Of a stretch of 64,000 bases of DNA, positions 48,536-58,680 are shown one piece after another; position 1 is the stretch's first letter, and every line of letters starts with the position of its first letter. Location of the stretch: contig OW051469.1 of NCBI GenBank assembly GCA_932521025.1, forward strand, positions 9,188,398 to 9,252,397, in the 5' to 3' direction. Both the position numbers and the translations under genes were made by a program. The notes under the pieces were generated by a model. The model was not told the DNA's origin and made no database searches. It worked only from the letters and a program-made list of their open reading frames with translations. Origin of the DNA: Oscheius onirici. Its lineage: Eukaryota; Nematoda; Chromadorea; Rhabditida; Rhabditidae.

Positions 48536-51500
48536 TCAGTCGAAGGGATCGTCGTCAAAGCTGTCCTCGGCCTTCTGCTCCTCGTCCGAATTCTCGATTA
48601 TTACGCTCTCCTCCTCGTCGTCTGATCTCTCCAAATTGTCCGCGAACGTCGGCTGTGGTTTGCTGAAATTTATATTGTAAAAATGGTTGGAAAATTCTCT
48701 TCTTCTAAAAAACATAAAACAAAACTGACTGTGTAATTGGCTCATCCCGTCGTCTTTGACTCTGTTTACAATTCCAGGCTATTCGACCCGCGGTCCACGG
48801 AAAGTTGTAGGGTCTGGCAATGTAGCTCAAAACTTCGACATCATCAGCTGGACTTGTTCGCATTCTCGAATACATTGCCAATTCTCTGTAATTTCACGTT
48901 TTGTCACTAAACAAAGAACAAACTGACAATATTTTCGACGTAGTTCCTTTTCCCCAAAGTGTACAATCCAATCGAAGCTCGTCAGTTAAGCTGGCAATTT
49001 CGCGATCGAGATTCTTCCATTTTGGCCGGGTTATGCCATGAAACTTTTGATTTTCCTTCTCTTAAAAGAGTGTATGATATGGAAATAACAGTAATCTTAC
49101 TATTCTCCGAAGTTTTCGAGATGTTGAAATAACAGGCTCGAGCAGCGATCTGAAATTTGCAGTTTTATGGATTTTCAATAGGAAATTTTCACAGAAACAT
49201 CGCAAAATGACAAAAAATGACCGACCTGTGAAAGGTACTCGTCTTTGCCACTATTCTCTCGAAGTTTCTGTCTCACATCCCAGCGCATCGTCATCGAGTC
49301 GGCAAACGATAAGGCCTCCAAAATGTTGGCTGTCGACTGTAGAGACGGCGAGAACGTAAGCAAATGGTCGTGTAGATAGAGGGCTGTCTATAATTTGTGG
49401 ATGATTTGAATAATTGGAGCCAAAAACCTCGCTAGCCTGTTGCGAGCTCATTGCAAGAACATTGTTGATGTCATGTTCTGTAGGAGGACGATGAAGATCG
49501 GCCGGGAGCCATGAGGGACGTGGATTCGTATCTGGACTTCGGTGAGCGTACAGGATCCGGGCAATCATGTGAAACATCTGAAAGCAATGTTTTTAGGGTA
49601 GGAAAGTATGAGCGCGAGAATTGTCCGTTTGCTTTAAATTTGCTGGTCATGGCGCAGTGTGCGCTAGACCACCGTCCGAAGGACTGGGGTTCGATTCCGT
49701 TCCGCTTTCTTTTCGTTTTTGCTATTTTTTGTTATTAAAAACGATAGAACAATGAATCCTGACCAAATTTAGCCTGTAGCCCTTCCCAGAAGAGTCGAAA
49801 GAGAGATTGCAACTGAATACCAAAGATTCGACAGTGGCTGACATTTTCCCTTGCTTATTAGGCATGGCGTGTGAGATGGCGCAGTGGTAGGAGGGGCCAG
49901 CGTCAATCTAAAGGTCCGAAGTTCAAACCCGCTTCTGCCCAACCAAGGCATCCATTCTCCCAAGGTTGGTAAATTGGTAGTAGCATGCTACGAAGATAAA
50001 GCGTTCTTGGAGTCAGACTTGGCACCTGTCCAGATTATAGAACGTAAGCCTGATTTCTCTGGCCCCTCAGATTAGACCCGCACACAATTGAGCTTGCTCT
50101 GGCGTTGATTACGGGGTAAACTTTTTATTAGGCATATTTGTCAGGGAAATATCCAAATGTTCAGTGTTACGGAACGGCTATCTGGAGAATCTATGAAACT
50201 TTTGAGTTTTCATTGTCAGACAGCTCATAATGCCGTTGCATTCGACATATTTTCCGCTCGCGAGAAACCACATTGTTCGGAATAGGCAAGATCCCTGTTT
50301 AGGCGTACTTTCACAAATCTAATCAGTTTACTGGCTGGTAAAAGTTCTATAGATTCTCTGAGAAGCTGTTCTTCACAATTTCAATGCAAAAAGTATGATA
50401 TTTCGATGCAAAAAATACCGAACGAGCAAGAAGAAGTTACAGCAATCGTGTTGGTTACGCGAAAGCTGGGAAGGACCTCGTTCGCGAACATCATGAATAG
50501 CGGTAGAAAACTCGTCAAACACCCTTACATCATCTTGAAGAGCCGCCTCGAGACAGTTGGCTATTTCCTTCACCCTTCCGTCGGCATCTAGCGAAAATTG
50601 GAGCATGTTGAAGGCTAGACGAAGATCTCCCTCGCACAAAGTGCTAACTTTGGACAGAATCGAGTCGGAAATCTAATCCGAAAAGTTGCAGACACTCAAA
50701 AACCCTACCATTCTATTCGTGGTGTGTAAATCACGCACCCGCTTCAGAGCCTTTGTTGCGATGGTGCTCGCGACGGGATTCAAGCTCATGGCCGTAATTC
50801 CTATGTCTCTGTTGAACTGTGGCAGGAAGATTTTGTGGGGAGAGACGGTGTAGCTGGACTTGACGTCACTCAGGCAGAAGATGATCGTCTGACGAGAGTT
50901 GTGGATCGCGGAGCGCAATTTGTAGCGAAACTCCGGTAAATTGCTGAAAAAATGAACGTTTAGCGGTCTTCCTGTTTTCCCCATGGCGCAGGATAAGTGA
51001 TAAGAAAACTACAGAGGGAGAGCGTTTGGCAAGGAAAAATTTACCTGTACGCTGCTGACGGAAGAAATCTGACGAGTTTTACTGTCAAAGTGGCGGAGAA
51101 ATTGGCCAATCTGCCTCGTAAGAACTTGAAAAAATGATCTTCTTCCCGCTAAAACAAGAAAGTTTCACACAAAACCAGGCTGGATACCTGTATTTGTGGG
51201 TTTCTCACCGATTCCTGGTCGATAGTCTCGTCTTCTTCCCACTCTTTCACTCGAATCTTCAGACTGTCGCAGATGACTCGTATTGCCGTCGATTTGCCGG
51301 ATCCTGGCGGTCCGCTGATGAGCAGAATCTGCCGTCCGTTTTTGCAATTTTCGAGATGGAGACGAAGCTGAAAGAAGTGGCTGTAAAATGAAGGGAAAGT
51401 GGGACAAACTTCTTTAGATTTTGCAGAATGTAGAGCCAAATCTGTAGGGTTCTTTGGGACGAATCTATCCGACAACATTGCCCCTTTACTTGGCTCTAAA

Positions 51501-51687
51501 ATCATTTTGGCTCAAATATACGGACTAAATAACCTTCAGCATGGTCTTCTTGAATTATTGATCCAGGCAGCACTACAGACGACGGACTTCTGAAGAGGGG
51601 CTTGTTTTCGTCGCCGTCGCTATCTTCTGCTACTACTCGCGTCAACTGACTCTTCTTTCTTTTTCGTGTAGGCATCTGAGAAGGCAT
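48536..51687 (-). CDS. hpr-17: RAD17 checkpoint clamp loader
   Basis: Loads the 9-1-1 clamp onto damaged DNA with RFC2-5 in the ATR checkpoint (nucleus). Exons 51534-51687, 51410-51495, 51209-51367, 51045-51148, 50709-50943, 50490-50672, 49428-49577, 49226-49387, 49101-49149, 48928-49060, 48730-48885 and 48536-48662 give 565 aa. RAD17 marks: basic N-terminus, FVPKNPTDLALHSAKSKE, Walker A GPPGSGKST (about 99-107), FCLSDVKSSYTVSPHKIFLP, LCEGDLRLAFNMLQFS, MFHMIARILYAHRSPDTN and an acidic C-terminal motif ESVIIENSDEE like the 9-1-1-binding end of RAD17. The Walker B region reads LVRFLPSAAY, without the acidic pair of human RAD17. The ATG lies 7 bases after an acceptor. The 912-bp intron 6 holds a SINE. 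Confidence 0.88.
49649..49705 (+). mobile_element. tRNA-like SINE fragment
   Basis: ATGGCGCAGTGTGCGCTAGA resembles a polymerase III A box and GGGTTCGATTCC a B box, 35 bases apart, but no cloverleaf with a paired acceptor stem forms. It is probably a degenerate SINE head rather than a tRNA gene. It lies in RAD17 intron 6. Confidence 0.4.
49876..50070 (+). mobile_element. tRNA-derived SINE
   Basis: Head ATGGCGCAGTGGTAGGAGGG (A-box-like) and GAAGTTCAAACCC (B-box-like), then body CGCTTCTGCCCAACCAAGG, GGTTGGTAAATTGGTAG and an end CTGGCCCCTCAG. The body and end are shared with the minus-strand copy at 26194-26347, 23 kb away. Inserted in RAD17 intron 6 in the antisense direction. Confidence 0.65.
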
Positions 51688-52288
51688 TTTTCTTCTGAAA
51701 TTCAACTAAAGTTGATGAAAAATAAGGGAAAAATTGAGAAAAAAAAACGAGAAGAAAAATCAAGAAACGAAATTTTAACTTTTCAAATTGGGCGGGGGGT
51801 TCAAACCTGTGAAAATCCGGAAACGTTGAGAAAATCGTCAGTTTTTCTGCGTTTCTTCAGATTTTTTCAAGCTTTCAGGCTTCGAAACAAACTCACTGAC
51901 GATCAAGATTACTTTTGACCGTCTGATTGAATTCTGTGACAGTTTGTGGTCTGTAAGACAGTGAAACCCTTGAAATATTACGAAAAGGATGCGATTCAGA
52001 CTTTGTCTTTATCCAGTGACCTCAAATTAGCAAAGGAGCTTCCATAAGGGGCAAATTTACAAGTTCAGATGAAATTTCAATCAAAACCAAAATCCTCATT
52101 TTGAATTCTCCCATTCCGACCCCCAAAAGTACGCAATTCCTCAAAGTTTTCCCGCAGACGTAATCCTCCTCGGACTACGATTCCAACCAGCTGGTAATCT
52201 CTATTACACTGCGCCACTTTCCTACGCATTTCCTCGTTTTTCCTCTTTTTCTCTCGACCAGCTGTTTTTACCAATAATTTTTAGGTAG
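51688..52288. other. Divergent spacer, RAD17 to zinc-finger gene
   Basis: 600 bp, head to head. A minus-strand tRNA-like head occurs at 52170-52224 (GTGGCGCAGTG, then CTGGTTGGAATC), probably another SINE fragment. Otherwise A-rich near RAD17. The zinc-finger start follows an acceptor AATTTTTAG by 4 bases. Confidence 0.45.
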
Positions 52289-55244
52289 ATGATAGCCTCC
52301 GCGGGCCAGGACTACAGTCTTCTAGACGACGAACCCCGGTTCCTGCGGCAACGGGTAGATTCACAGCACAGTCCCAGTAGCAGCTCTATAGTACAGAAAC
52401 AGAAGATTGTCTGGACGGATTCTCTGCAACAGGACTACAAAAAACGACAGGAAAAAGAACGTCTCAGCTATTCTCCGTATTCCAATGCTCAAAATGTGAG
52501 GGTTTATTTTTTTGCTTTGGGATTACAGAAAAAGGACCATCGATGAGTAAAGGGAATTGGATAGACAGAAAAACTATCACACCATCTAGATTCAGATGGG
52601 ATTAGGAGGAAGGACAGTAAGAGTATGAGTCAGTGTCAGGAATCCCAGGAAGACTTGTAAACAAGAGTCTAACTACTGACCAAGGATCAAATAAGCTTTG
52701 GTGGTAATTCAAAATGGATCAAAAGCTCAGACAGATTTCTTACAATACTGATCAAATTAAATGGATAAACCAAGAGAGTCTAAGGGGCAGAGATCAATGG
52801 ATGAGTATGAGTCAATGGACAGGACAAGAACAGTACTAGATCCTCCTTTTCCCTATAGTCATGCTATACTCAGTAAGAGTTTCGAGATTAGTACTGGATT
52901 CATTCTGTTCATGTACAGGATAAACTTTAGATAAACTTTTGCTGTCAGGAGTGAATCAGTAGTCGAAAGTCGGTAGCCAAGAGTTTGGAAGGTAGTTAAG
53001 AGTTAGTCATTTGACTGTATTGGTAGTCAGGAGTCAGTAGTTACGAGTGAGTCGCTAGTCGAAAAAAAATAACTGTTATTCAGTAGCCAATATGTTAGGT
53101 AGTCAGTAGTCAAGAGTTATTGTCTAGTAGCCGACAGTCAGTAGTCAAAAGGTTAACTACTGGTCAAGATTCGGTAGTCAACAGTCAGTATTACCGTGTT
53201 TGGGATGGTAGTCAAGAGTCAGTAGTCAACAGTTTACTCTTTTGGAGTGAAGAGTCGGTAGTCATCAGACCGAAGTGTGAGTCAGAAGTATGAGCCCGCA
53301 GAACCAGTAGTCAAGAGTCCGGACTATACAAAAATGTTCGTCGTTTACTAATCCCTTCCCCATTTCAGACACTACCAAATGGTCGCCTCATTCCTAGGAA
53401 ACGCTACATAATTCTCAGGCCTGAGTCACAGTCTAGTCAGCTAGCCACAATTAGTCACAGTTCTAGAACAGTTCAGACGAATCAGCCCGGGACAATGGTC
53501 AGTTATACCTCACTCCTTTTAAGGATTCGCTTCAGGTCCGTACCTTGACCATTCCCAGCTCGTCACTTCGGCGAACACCCATCTCAAGTACGATACGGAC
53601 AATTTCGCGGACCAGCTTGCCAGCTAGAAATACACAGTATGTGCTGAAGATCCCCGTTAGTAGGAATCAATATGAGCCAAGGTATCAGTTTGTTGATATA
53701 TTTTTTAAAACAGCTTATTCAGACCAGCTCTCAAACGAACGGTAATCGGAAGTCAGCCGAGAATCGAGCCGCAAATGATGACGATGCATATACCGACAGT
53801 TCCGGCCAGCATGTCTATGGGAGGAGAGTACATTGAGGAAGAAGAGATTGAAGAGGACGGTGAGTAGATGATGGGTAGGATTAGAGAGTCTGTCCCTGTC
53901 ACTGTTTCCAGACAGTACTCAATCTCCCTTTTCAGAGGTTGACTGGAACAAGGACTGGACCAGTAGAGACAACATAATGGACGATAATCTCTTCTCCAAA
54001 GAATGTGATACCTTCCCTGACACGAAGCCACAGTATCTGTAAGAATCATCACAATTTTCCCTATTACCAAGACTTTTAGCTGCCCAGAACTGGACTGTTT
54101 CTGGCGCGGAGACTCAGACGCAGCTCTTCGTCGTCACACACAGTCTGTACACATCAGAAAAGTACAGGTTATATCGGAAAAGACGCTAAAGCCGGCTCCG
54201 AAGACGGTCGGCAAGCCAAAAGGCGTCCGCTGCAGTGAATGTGATGCTCTGGCCTATTCTCGGCCTCTTCTTCTGAAACATATGACGCAGATTCACGGTA
54301 TCGAGGCTCCGATCATGCATCGAACCTTTGACGATCGTGAAGAGCTACAGGTTTCTCTATTTTGTTGTTGAAGACACTGTTTTTTTCAGAACTGGCTTGA
54401 GCAGCTGCGTACAACTCACGCTGTCGAGTTTGTCGTCTCTTCGGGCTCCAAGAAGTGGGGCTTCGGACTACAGGTACATTATCTGACCTGCTCGAGGAGT
54501 GGAGAGCAGAAGGAACGGCCGAACAAGAAATTTGCCAGGCCGCCGAGACCGTCGATCAAGTGTGGAAAGAATTGCATGGCTTATTTGAAGGTTAGACTTA
54601 CCGTAATCCACAGCAATAGTATCTGCACTGGCTCGGGAGAGAGATAGAGAACTAGACAAGATAAAGACTTATCCCTCTTTCAGATCAAACAGAATCCGGT
54701 CACATCAGTTCTGCAAGTCGAAGGCTGTCTCTATCACTCTGGTCATCAGATAGACGGCTCTCTCATACAGCTAACTCAAGCTGAACGGCGGAAAGTTGAT
54801 GCTGTAGCGGATCAGTACGAACGGGACCAGCTGGCCTGGGAAATTGATCCAAACAGACTGAACCTGAGCGCTGTTCGAGGTAAGACGGAGAGAGGACAGA
54901 GAAACAGACTGACAGAGGGACAGAGAGACAGAGAGACAGAGAGACTGACATTCAGGAGGACACAGAGACTGAGTACAGTTAGCATAAATCCTCTTCCAGA
55001 TGTACTCGGTCATTACGGTCGTTTCCGTCTCATTCCGGATCAACAGCTCAGTTCACTTCTGAAGCAATGGGTCAGAGAGTCTCGCGAAGTTCAGTCCTTC
55101 AAGTCCGAGAATCTCTTCTACCCTTCGACTGAACTAAAGTTCACTCCGGACAGTTTCGACATTCCCAACAATATCATCCCCCTTCTGGACGATTTCGACG
55201 AGTTTGACAGCAATTCGCCAGCCAGCCCGATTCCCTGTGACTGA
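52289..55244 (+). CDS. C2H2 zinc-finger protein with FAR1/MULE-like domain, 544 aa
   Basis: Exons 52289-52495, 53369-53497, 53536-53681, 53723-53859, 53936-54038, 54080-54350, 54390-54590, 54684-54879 and 55000-55244 join in frame. After a Ser-rich, Arg-rich N-terminal half come two C2H2-type fingers ([12 protein letters not shown]...RRHTQSVH and [11 protein letters not shown]...KHMTQIH). Next is a region with [31 protein letters not shown], then [15 protein letters not shown]. This Cys/Cys/His/His spacing is that of the FAR1/MULE-transposase N-terminal DNA-binding domain found in domesticated proteins of animals. An acidic Pro/Asp C-terminus ([11 protein letters not shown]) could be an activation region. 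Likely a nuclear transcription regulator. A polyA signal lies at 55360-55365. Confidence 0.75.
52496..53368. repeat. GTAGTCAGTAGTCAAGAGT repeat intron
   Basis: Intron 1 of the zinc-finger gene. Its last 450 bases are built from degenerate GTAGTCAGTAG and AGTCAAGAGTCAGTAG units, a different motif from the GACAGAG and CTGTCTAACTG families but of the same intron-filling style. Confidence 0.75.
54885..54975. repeat. GACAGAGAGACAGAG repeat in zinc-finger intron 8
   Basis: Most of the 120-bp intron is GACAGAGAGACAG / GACTGACAGAGGGACAG units. Confidence 0.8.
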
Positions 55245-55475
55245 TTATTATCTTCTTCTAGCTGTAAAGTTTACGTTTTTTTAGTTCAGTGCTAGTTAGT
55301 TTTTTTGCTGTTAGAGTTGTTGTGATCGTCACGTAGTTTGTTGTAAAGTTTTATGGAAAAATAAACATTGACCTAAAACTTTATATTCTTATCGTCTGTC
55401 TCCTGTCTCGCTGTCCCTCTATGTGGATCTCTTTCCATAGTCAAAAAACTATCACTTGAATCCTTAACCGTCAAC

Positions 55476-56387
55476 ATGTCGAAACAGGAAGTTGCTACCA
55501 ATAAGTAAGAGCACTATTTCCTCAAGATGCTCCCTCTCGTGCTGCTGCTCGTCTTCGTAGTTATGAGCGCCATCGGATGCAGAGGAAAGAAGGCCAACAC
55601 GCCGGAAAACGAAGAGCAAAAGAGGGCGAGGAGAAGACCGAAGAGGAGAAAGAATTCGTTCTCTGGCCCACCAACGAGACCATCGATGTCGGCGACGTTT
55701 TCGACGAGACGGAAACATAGAGTTCTTTACAGAAAGAGCACCAGATGATGATGGACGTCTTCAAGTTGATGAAGTTTGAACCAGTCGCCGTGACGAATAG
55801 GACGACGGCAGACCTCAGGACAAAAGCCAAGGGATTTGCCTCCCGTATTCACGGCGATACAATCGTTGTCGTCGTCTCGCCGCACGGCGGTCCCCGTGGT
55901 TTCGTCGGTACAAAATACCGAGTAATAGATAAAGAACTGGTTTTCAGGAGTAGATATGGAGGGCGGAATCACCGCAGACGAGTTGGCGTTCTTCTTCAGC
56001 AGCCATCGTGTCCGGAATACGCCAAAAGTTCTGCTCATGAGTTGTTGTCGTGGCCGTTAGTCACGGGCAATAAACTGAACCGGTATTTTAGAATGGGAAG
56101 AGATCCAGCACAGACGAGGAACGCAAATCGTCGACCTCGACGGAAGTCCTGCCGGAAAGAAACAAGTACGCCAGACGGTCTGGATTCGTCCGCCGCATAC
56201 CATGCTAGTACACTCGACGCCAAAAGACCTGACGTCGACCCGTCTGACCGAACACGGCAGCCTCTTCCTCGTCCTAGTCCACGACGTAAGTTTCGGCTGT
56301 ATGCACCGTAATCTTTAGACCTTCCGCTTACAACTCTTTTCAAAGGCGGGATGGGGAAGAACAATAAAGAGTTTTGACGATGGATAA
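55476..56387 (+). CDS. Caspase-like cysteine protease, 236 aa
   Basis: Exons 55476-55504, 55561-55696, 55733-55907, 55948-56055, 56092-56285 and 56319-56387 join in frame. After a short basic N-terminus (no CARD or death domain) come the caspase p20 elements: EFVLWPTNETI (strand 1), MMMDVFKLMKFEPVAVTN, the His loop DTIVVVVSPHGGPRGFVG (His106), VDMEGGITADELAFFF, and the Cys loop TPKVLLMSCCRG (Cys147, for QACRG). A linker QIVDLDG could be cut after Asp to release p10. P10 has TMLVHSTPKDLTSTRLTEHG (Arg200 at the P1-Asp pocket) and SLFLVLV. All three key residues are present. The last exon is the least certain. It is a diverged member of family C14 and a paralogue of the gene at 45812; role in apoptosis or another process unknown. 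Confidence 0.72.
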
Positions 56388-57269
56388 TCGGGAGCTACTG
56401 TGCCATAAAACTAGCTGGCTAAAAAGAGTTGATCACAAGTAAATAAAAAACTTCAACAAACTGTTACCTAAGAATCTTGAGATTGGGTAACAATTGAACA
56501 AAATAGCAGCTGCAATGACCTAATTCGCTATGAGCAAAAGAGCAGTGAAGAAGGCGAGCCTTGAAAAAGGAGAACGAATCGAATATACTCAGTCGAGAAC
56601 AAAAGTTGGCCGGCAGGTTACGGTGGATTTATTCATGTCGAGATCCAGTTAGTGATTTTTTAACGTTTTTCGTGTCTTTTGATCATGTTTACCAAAACAA
56701 AACCAGTAAATATACCTTGAAAAAAATGTACTAACTACCGATCTTTCTCCTTTAACCCAACTCAGTGATTGACAGGAAAAGAGAAAGTCTAGTTCACAAT
56801 TATGATTTGTAGCAAATGGTAGTACAGAATTATAGCGAAGGAGACAAGGTCTGTGCTCGACACGAAAAAGGCTACCGTAACTCGGCAATAAGTTGCTGTT
56901 CTGGACAGAGTATATGAGATGAGTACAAAGTGCATTGAGCAGTCAGAAAAAGACAGTATTTTTTCCGAACAAATGTAGTTCGTGGAAAATAACATTAGTG
57001 ATCTTATCTAGTCTTGGCAAAGGGCCAGAAGTTTTATTTCAGTCAGATCATTTTTCCGATCGATCCAAAAGTTTTAATTATTGTGGAATGAAGAGGGTGG
57101 TCAAAATCACTAGTGGCGAAGCCCTAGCCAGCTAGTTTTATGAGCAAAAGTGCCTGGGAAATAATCGTCAAAACTCCCCTGTCTCGATCTGAAGAGAGTT
57201 GCAAACAGAAGGACTAAAACGTTGGGTACTGTACAGAGTTTCTCTTTTAGGTTTTTTTTCTCAAGATGT

Positions 57270-57480
57270 AGAGAGACACTGAGTTCAAGAAGATGATCGA
57301 CGTCGTAAGAAGAACAATGGAGAGATTTAGTACGCATTTTCAATTTCAACTTTTAATTCATTTTAGCGAAGCGCGGTCGCCTTGACGGAGGAACCCTAGG
57401 CCCGAAAATATTCCATGGTATTGACATCGAAGGCGATCTGCCCAAAAAAAAACTTCTTCTAGTCCCGCACTACGGTCAAT
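57270..57480 (+). pseudogene. Possible third caspase-like remnant
   Basis: DTEFKKMIDV (57278-57307), then after an intron-like gap with acceptor ATTTTAG, LDGGTLGPKIFHGIDIEGD and PKKKLLLV. These line up in order with MMMDVFKLM, PHGGPRGFVGVDMEGG and PKVLLM of the caspase-like gene 1 kb upstream, with the catalytic His replaced and the Cys loop absent. Too short and broken to be functional; similarity judged by eye. Confidence 0.3.
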
Positions 57481-57717
57481 CCCCTCGTCACTTCCTACCC
57501 TCGTTTTCATTCCGGTCTTTCTCTCGTCTCTTTGTCCGAATCCATTTTTTTACTCTCCACAGCTATGCTCGGCCTCAATGTTCCCAATACAGAGTGCTCA
57601 TTATTTCATTTCAGGAGAGTCGTTCTGATATTTATTGTTGTTAAGTTACATTATTTTCCTCTATACAGAGACGTGTAAATTTTTCAATCTATATTTTACT
57701 TCCAAATATTTGAGTTT

Positions 57718-57750
57718 GAAGTTCTAATTGAGGATAAGGAGGGGAGCTTT
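57718..57750. repeat. Dispersed repeat shared with the tubulin intron
   Basis: GAAG(T/C)TCTAATTGAGG then ATAAGGAGGGGAGCTT, matching 44519-44552 with one mismatch. Both copies are on the same strand and AT-rich on either side. Confidence 0.8.
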
Positions 57751-57920
57751 ATGCGGTTACGATCCGTCCAGTGTAAATTTCCTATGAGTTACGATCCGTC
57801 CAGGCTCCAAGAATTGTTTAAAAAACTTTTAATTTTTGGCAGTTTTCATCGTTTGAAACCGCGCTATAATCTGACCGCGCGAATTCAAAGTTTTCGATTC
57901 AACCAGTTCACAAGATTTTT

Positions 57921-58289
57921 CTAGACATGTGCGCTTGGACCGGCTGGGAAAAAATCGCCTTCAGTGCGGCGGGCAAAAGAAATTCAGCACGGTTTTTTTC
58001 CTGGGTTTTTTGTGTTTCCCCATTGTGAACAAATACCGTCTAGCACAGAAAAAAGTTAGGCAAAAGAAGATGAATCCGCAAAGAAAATTGAAGTTTCGTA
58101 CGAAAAACACGAATTTTGTCGATTTTTTCGCGAATTTCGTCTTATTTTGCCTAACTTTTTTCTGTGCTAGACGGTATTTGTTCACAATGGGGAAACACAA
58201 AAAACCCAGGAAAAAAACCGTGCTGAATTTCTTTTGCCCGCCGCACTGAAGGCGATTTTTTCCCAGCCGGTCCAAGCGCACATGTCTAG
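57921..58289. mobile_element. Foldback element with perfect 146-bp arms
   Basis: The sequence 57920-58065 is the exact reverse complement of 58145-58290, around a 79-bp loop that itself has partial dyad symmetry. The ends read CTAGACATGTGCGC...GCGCACATGTCTAG and are flanked on both sides by ATTTTT, a likely 6-bp target duplication. Arms contain mixed sequence and a CCGGCTGGG phrase, not simple repeats. No gene is encoded. This is a non-autonomous foldback/MITE-type transposon, or a recent inverted duplication. Confidence 0.88.
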
Positions 58290-58680
58290 ATTTTTCAGCC
58301 TTCGTTTTGCTCATTTCCCTTGCGTTTTTTCTCACTATCAACTCTATTTTGTTGTAAATAGTTAGAAAGCCTCAACGAACGATTGTCAACCATAATTATC
58401 AACCTGGAGTTCTTGTTCGGAAGTTTTCAGCTACAAGAAAAGCAATGTCCGTATGAAATCGTCTTTTCGTGATTTTCTTAGCTTTCTATTTGAGTTTTTC
58501 TTTTCAAATGAACACTTTTGAAGCTGTAGAACTCGCTAAACACACTGGAATATGTCATAAAGGCTATAGAATATCACACAACCTTGGGATAAGCTGAAAT
58601 TTTTTGCGGACTGTCGTATAAGTCTGTGTTCCGTTTTCTAACTTTTACCTCTTTATAGAGTTATCTTTTAATCACTTACA

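Larger units (their letters stand above)
56388..58680. other. Repeat-bearing spacer upstream of DONSON
   Basis: 2.3 kb. It holds a possible caspase-like remnant (57270-57480), a short repeat shared with the tubulin intron (57718-57750) and a long foldback element (57921-58289). No intact gene is supported. The right 390 bases are the DONSON upstream flank. Confidence 0.55.

Noticed and set aside
49649-49705. Functional tRNA gene
   Set aside because: A- and B-box-like segments are present but acceptor and T stems do not pair. Similar heads elsewhere belong to repeats.
55527-55748. Open frame starting MLPLVLLLVFVVMSAIGC, looking like a signal peptide
   Set aside because: It runs into a basic out-of-frame tail. 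Splicing 55476-55504 to 55561 with a strong GTAAGAG donor gives one continuous frame into the caspase core, so this stretch is read as an intron.
57929-58341. Two near-identical overlapping proteins, one on each strand
   Set aside because: They are the same sequence read on the two arms of the foldback element, not genes.
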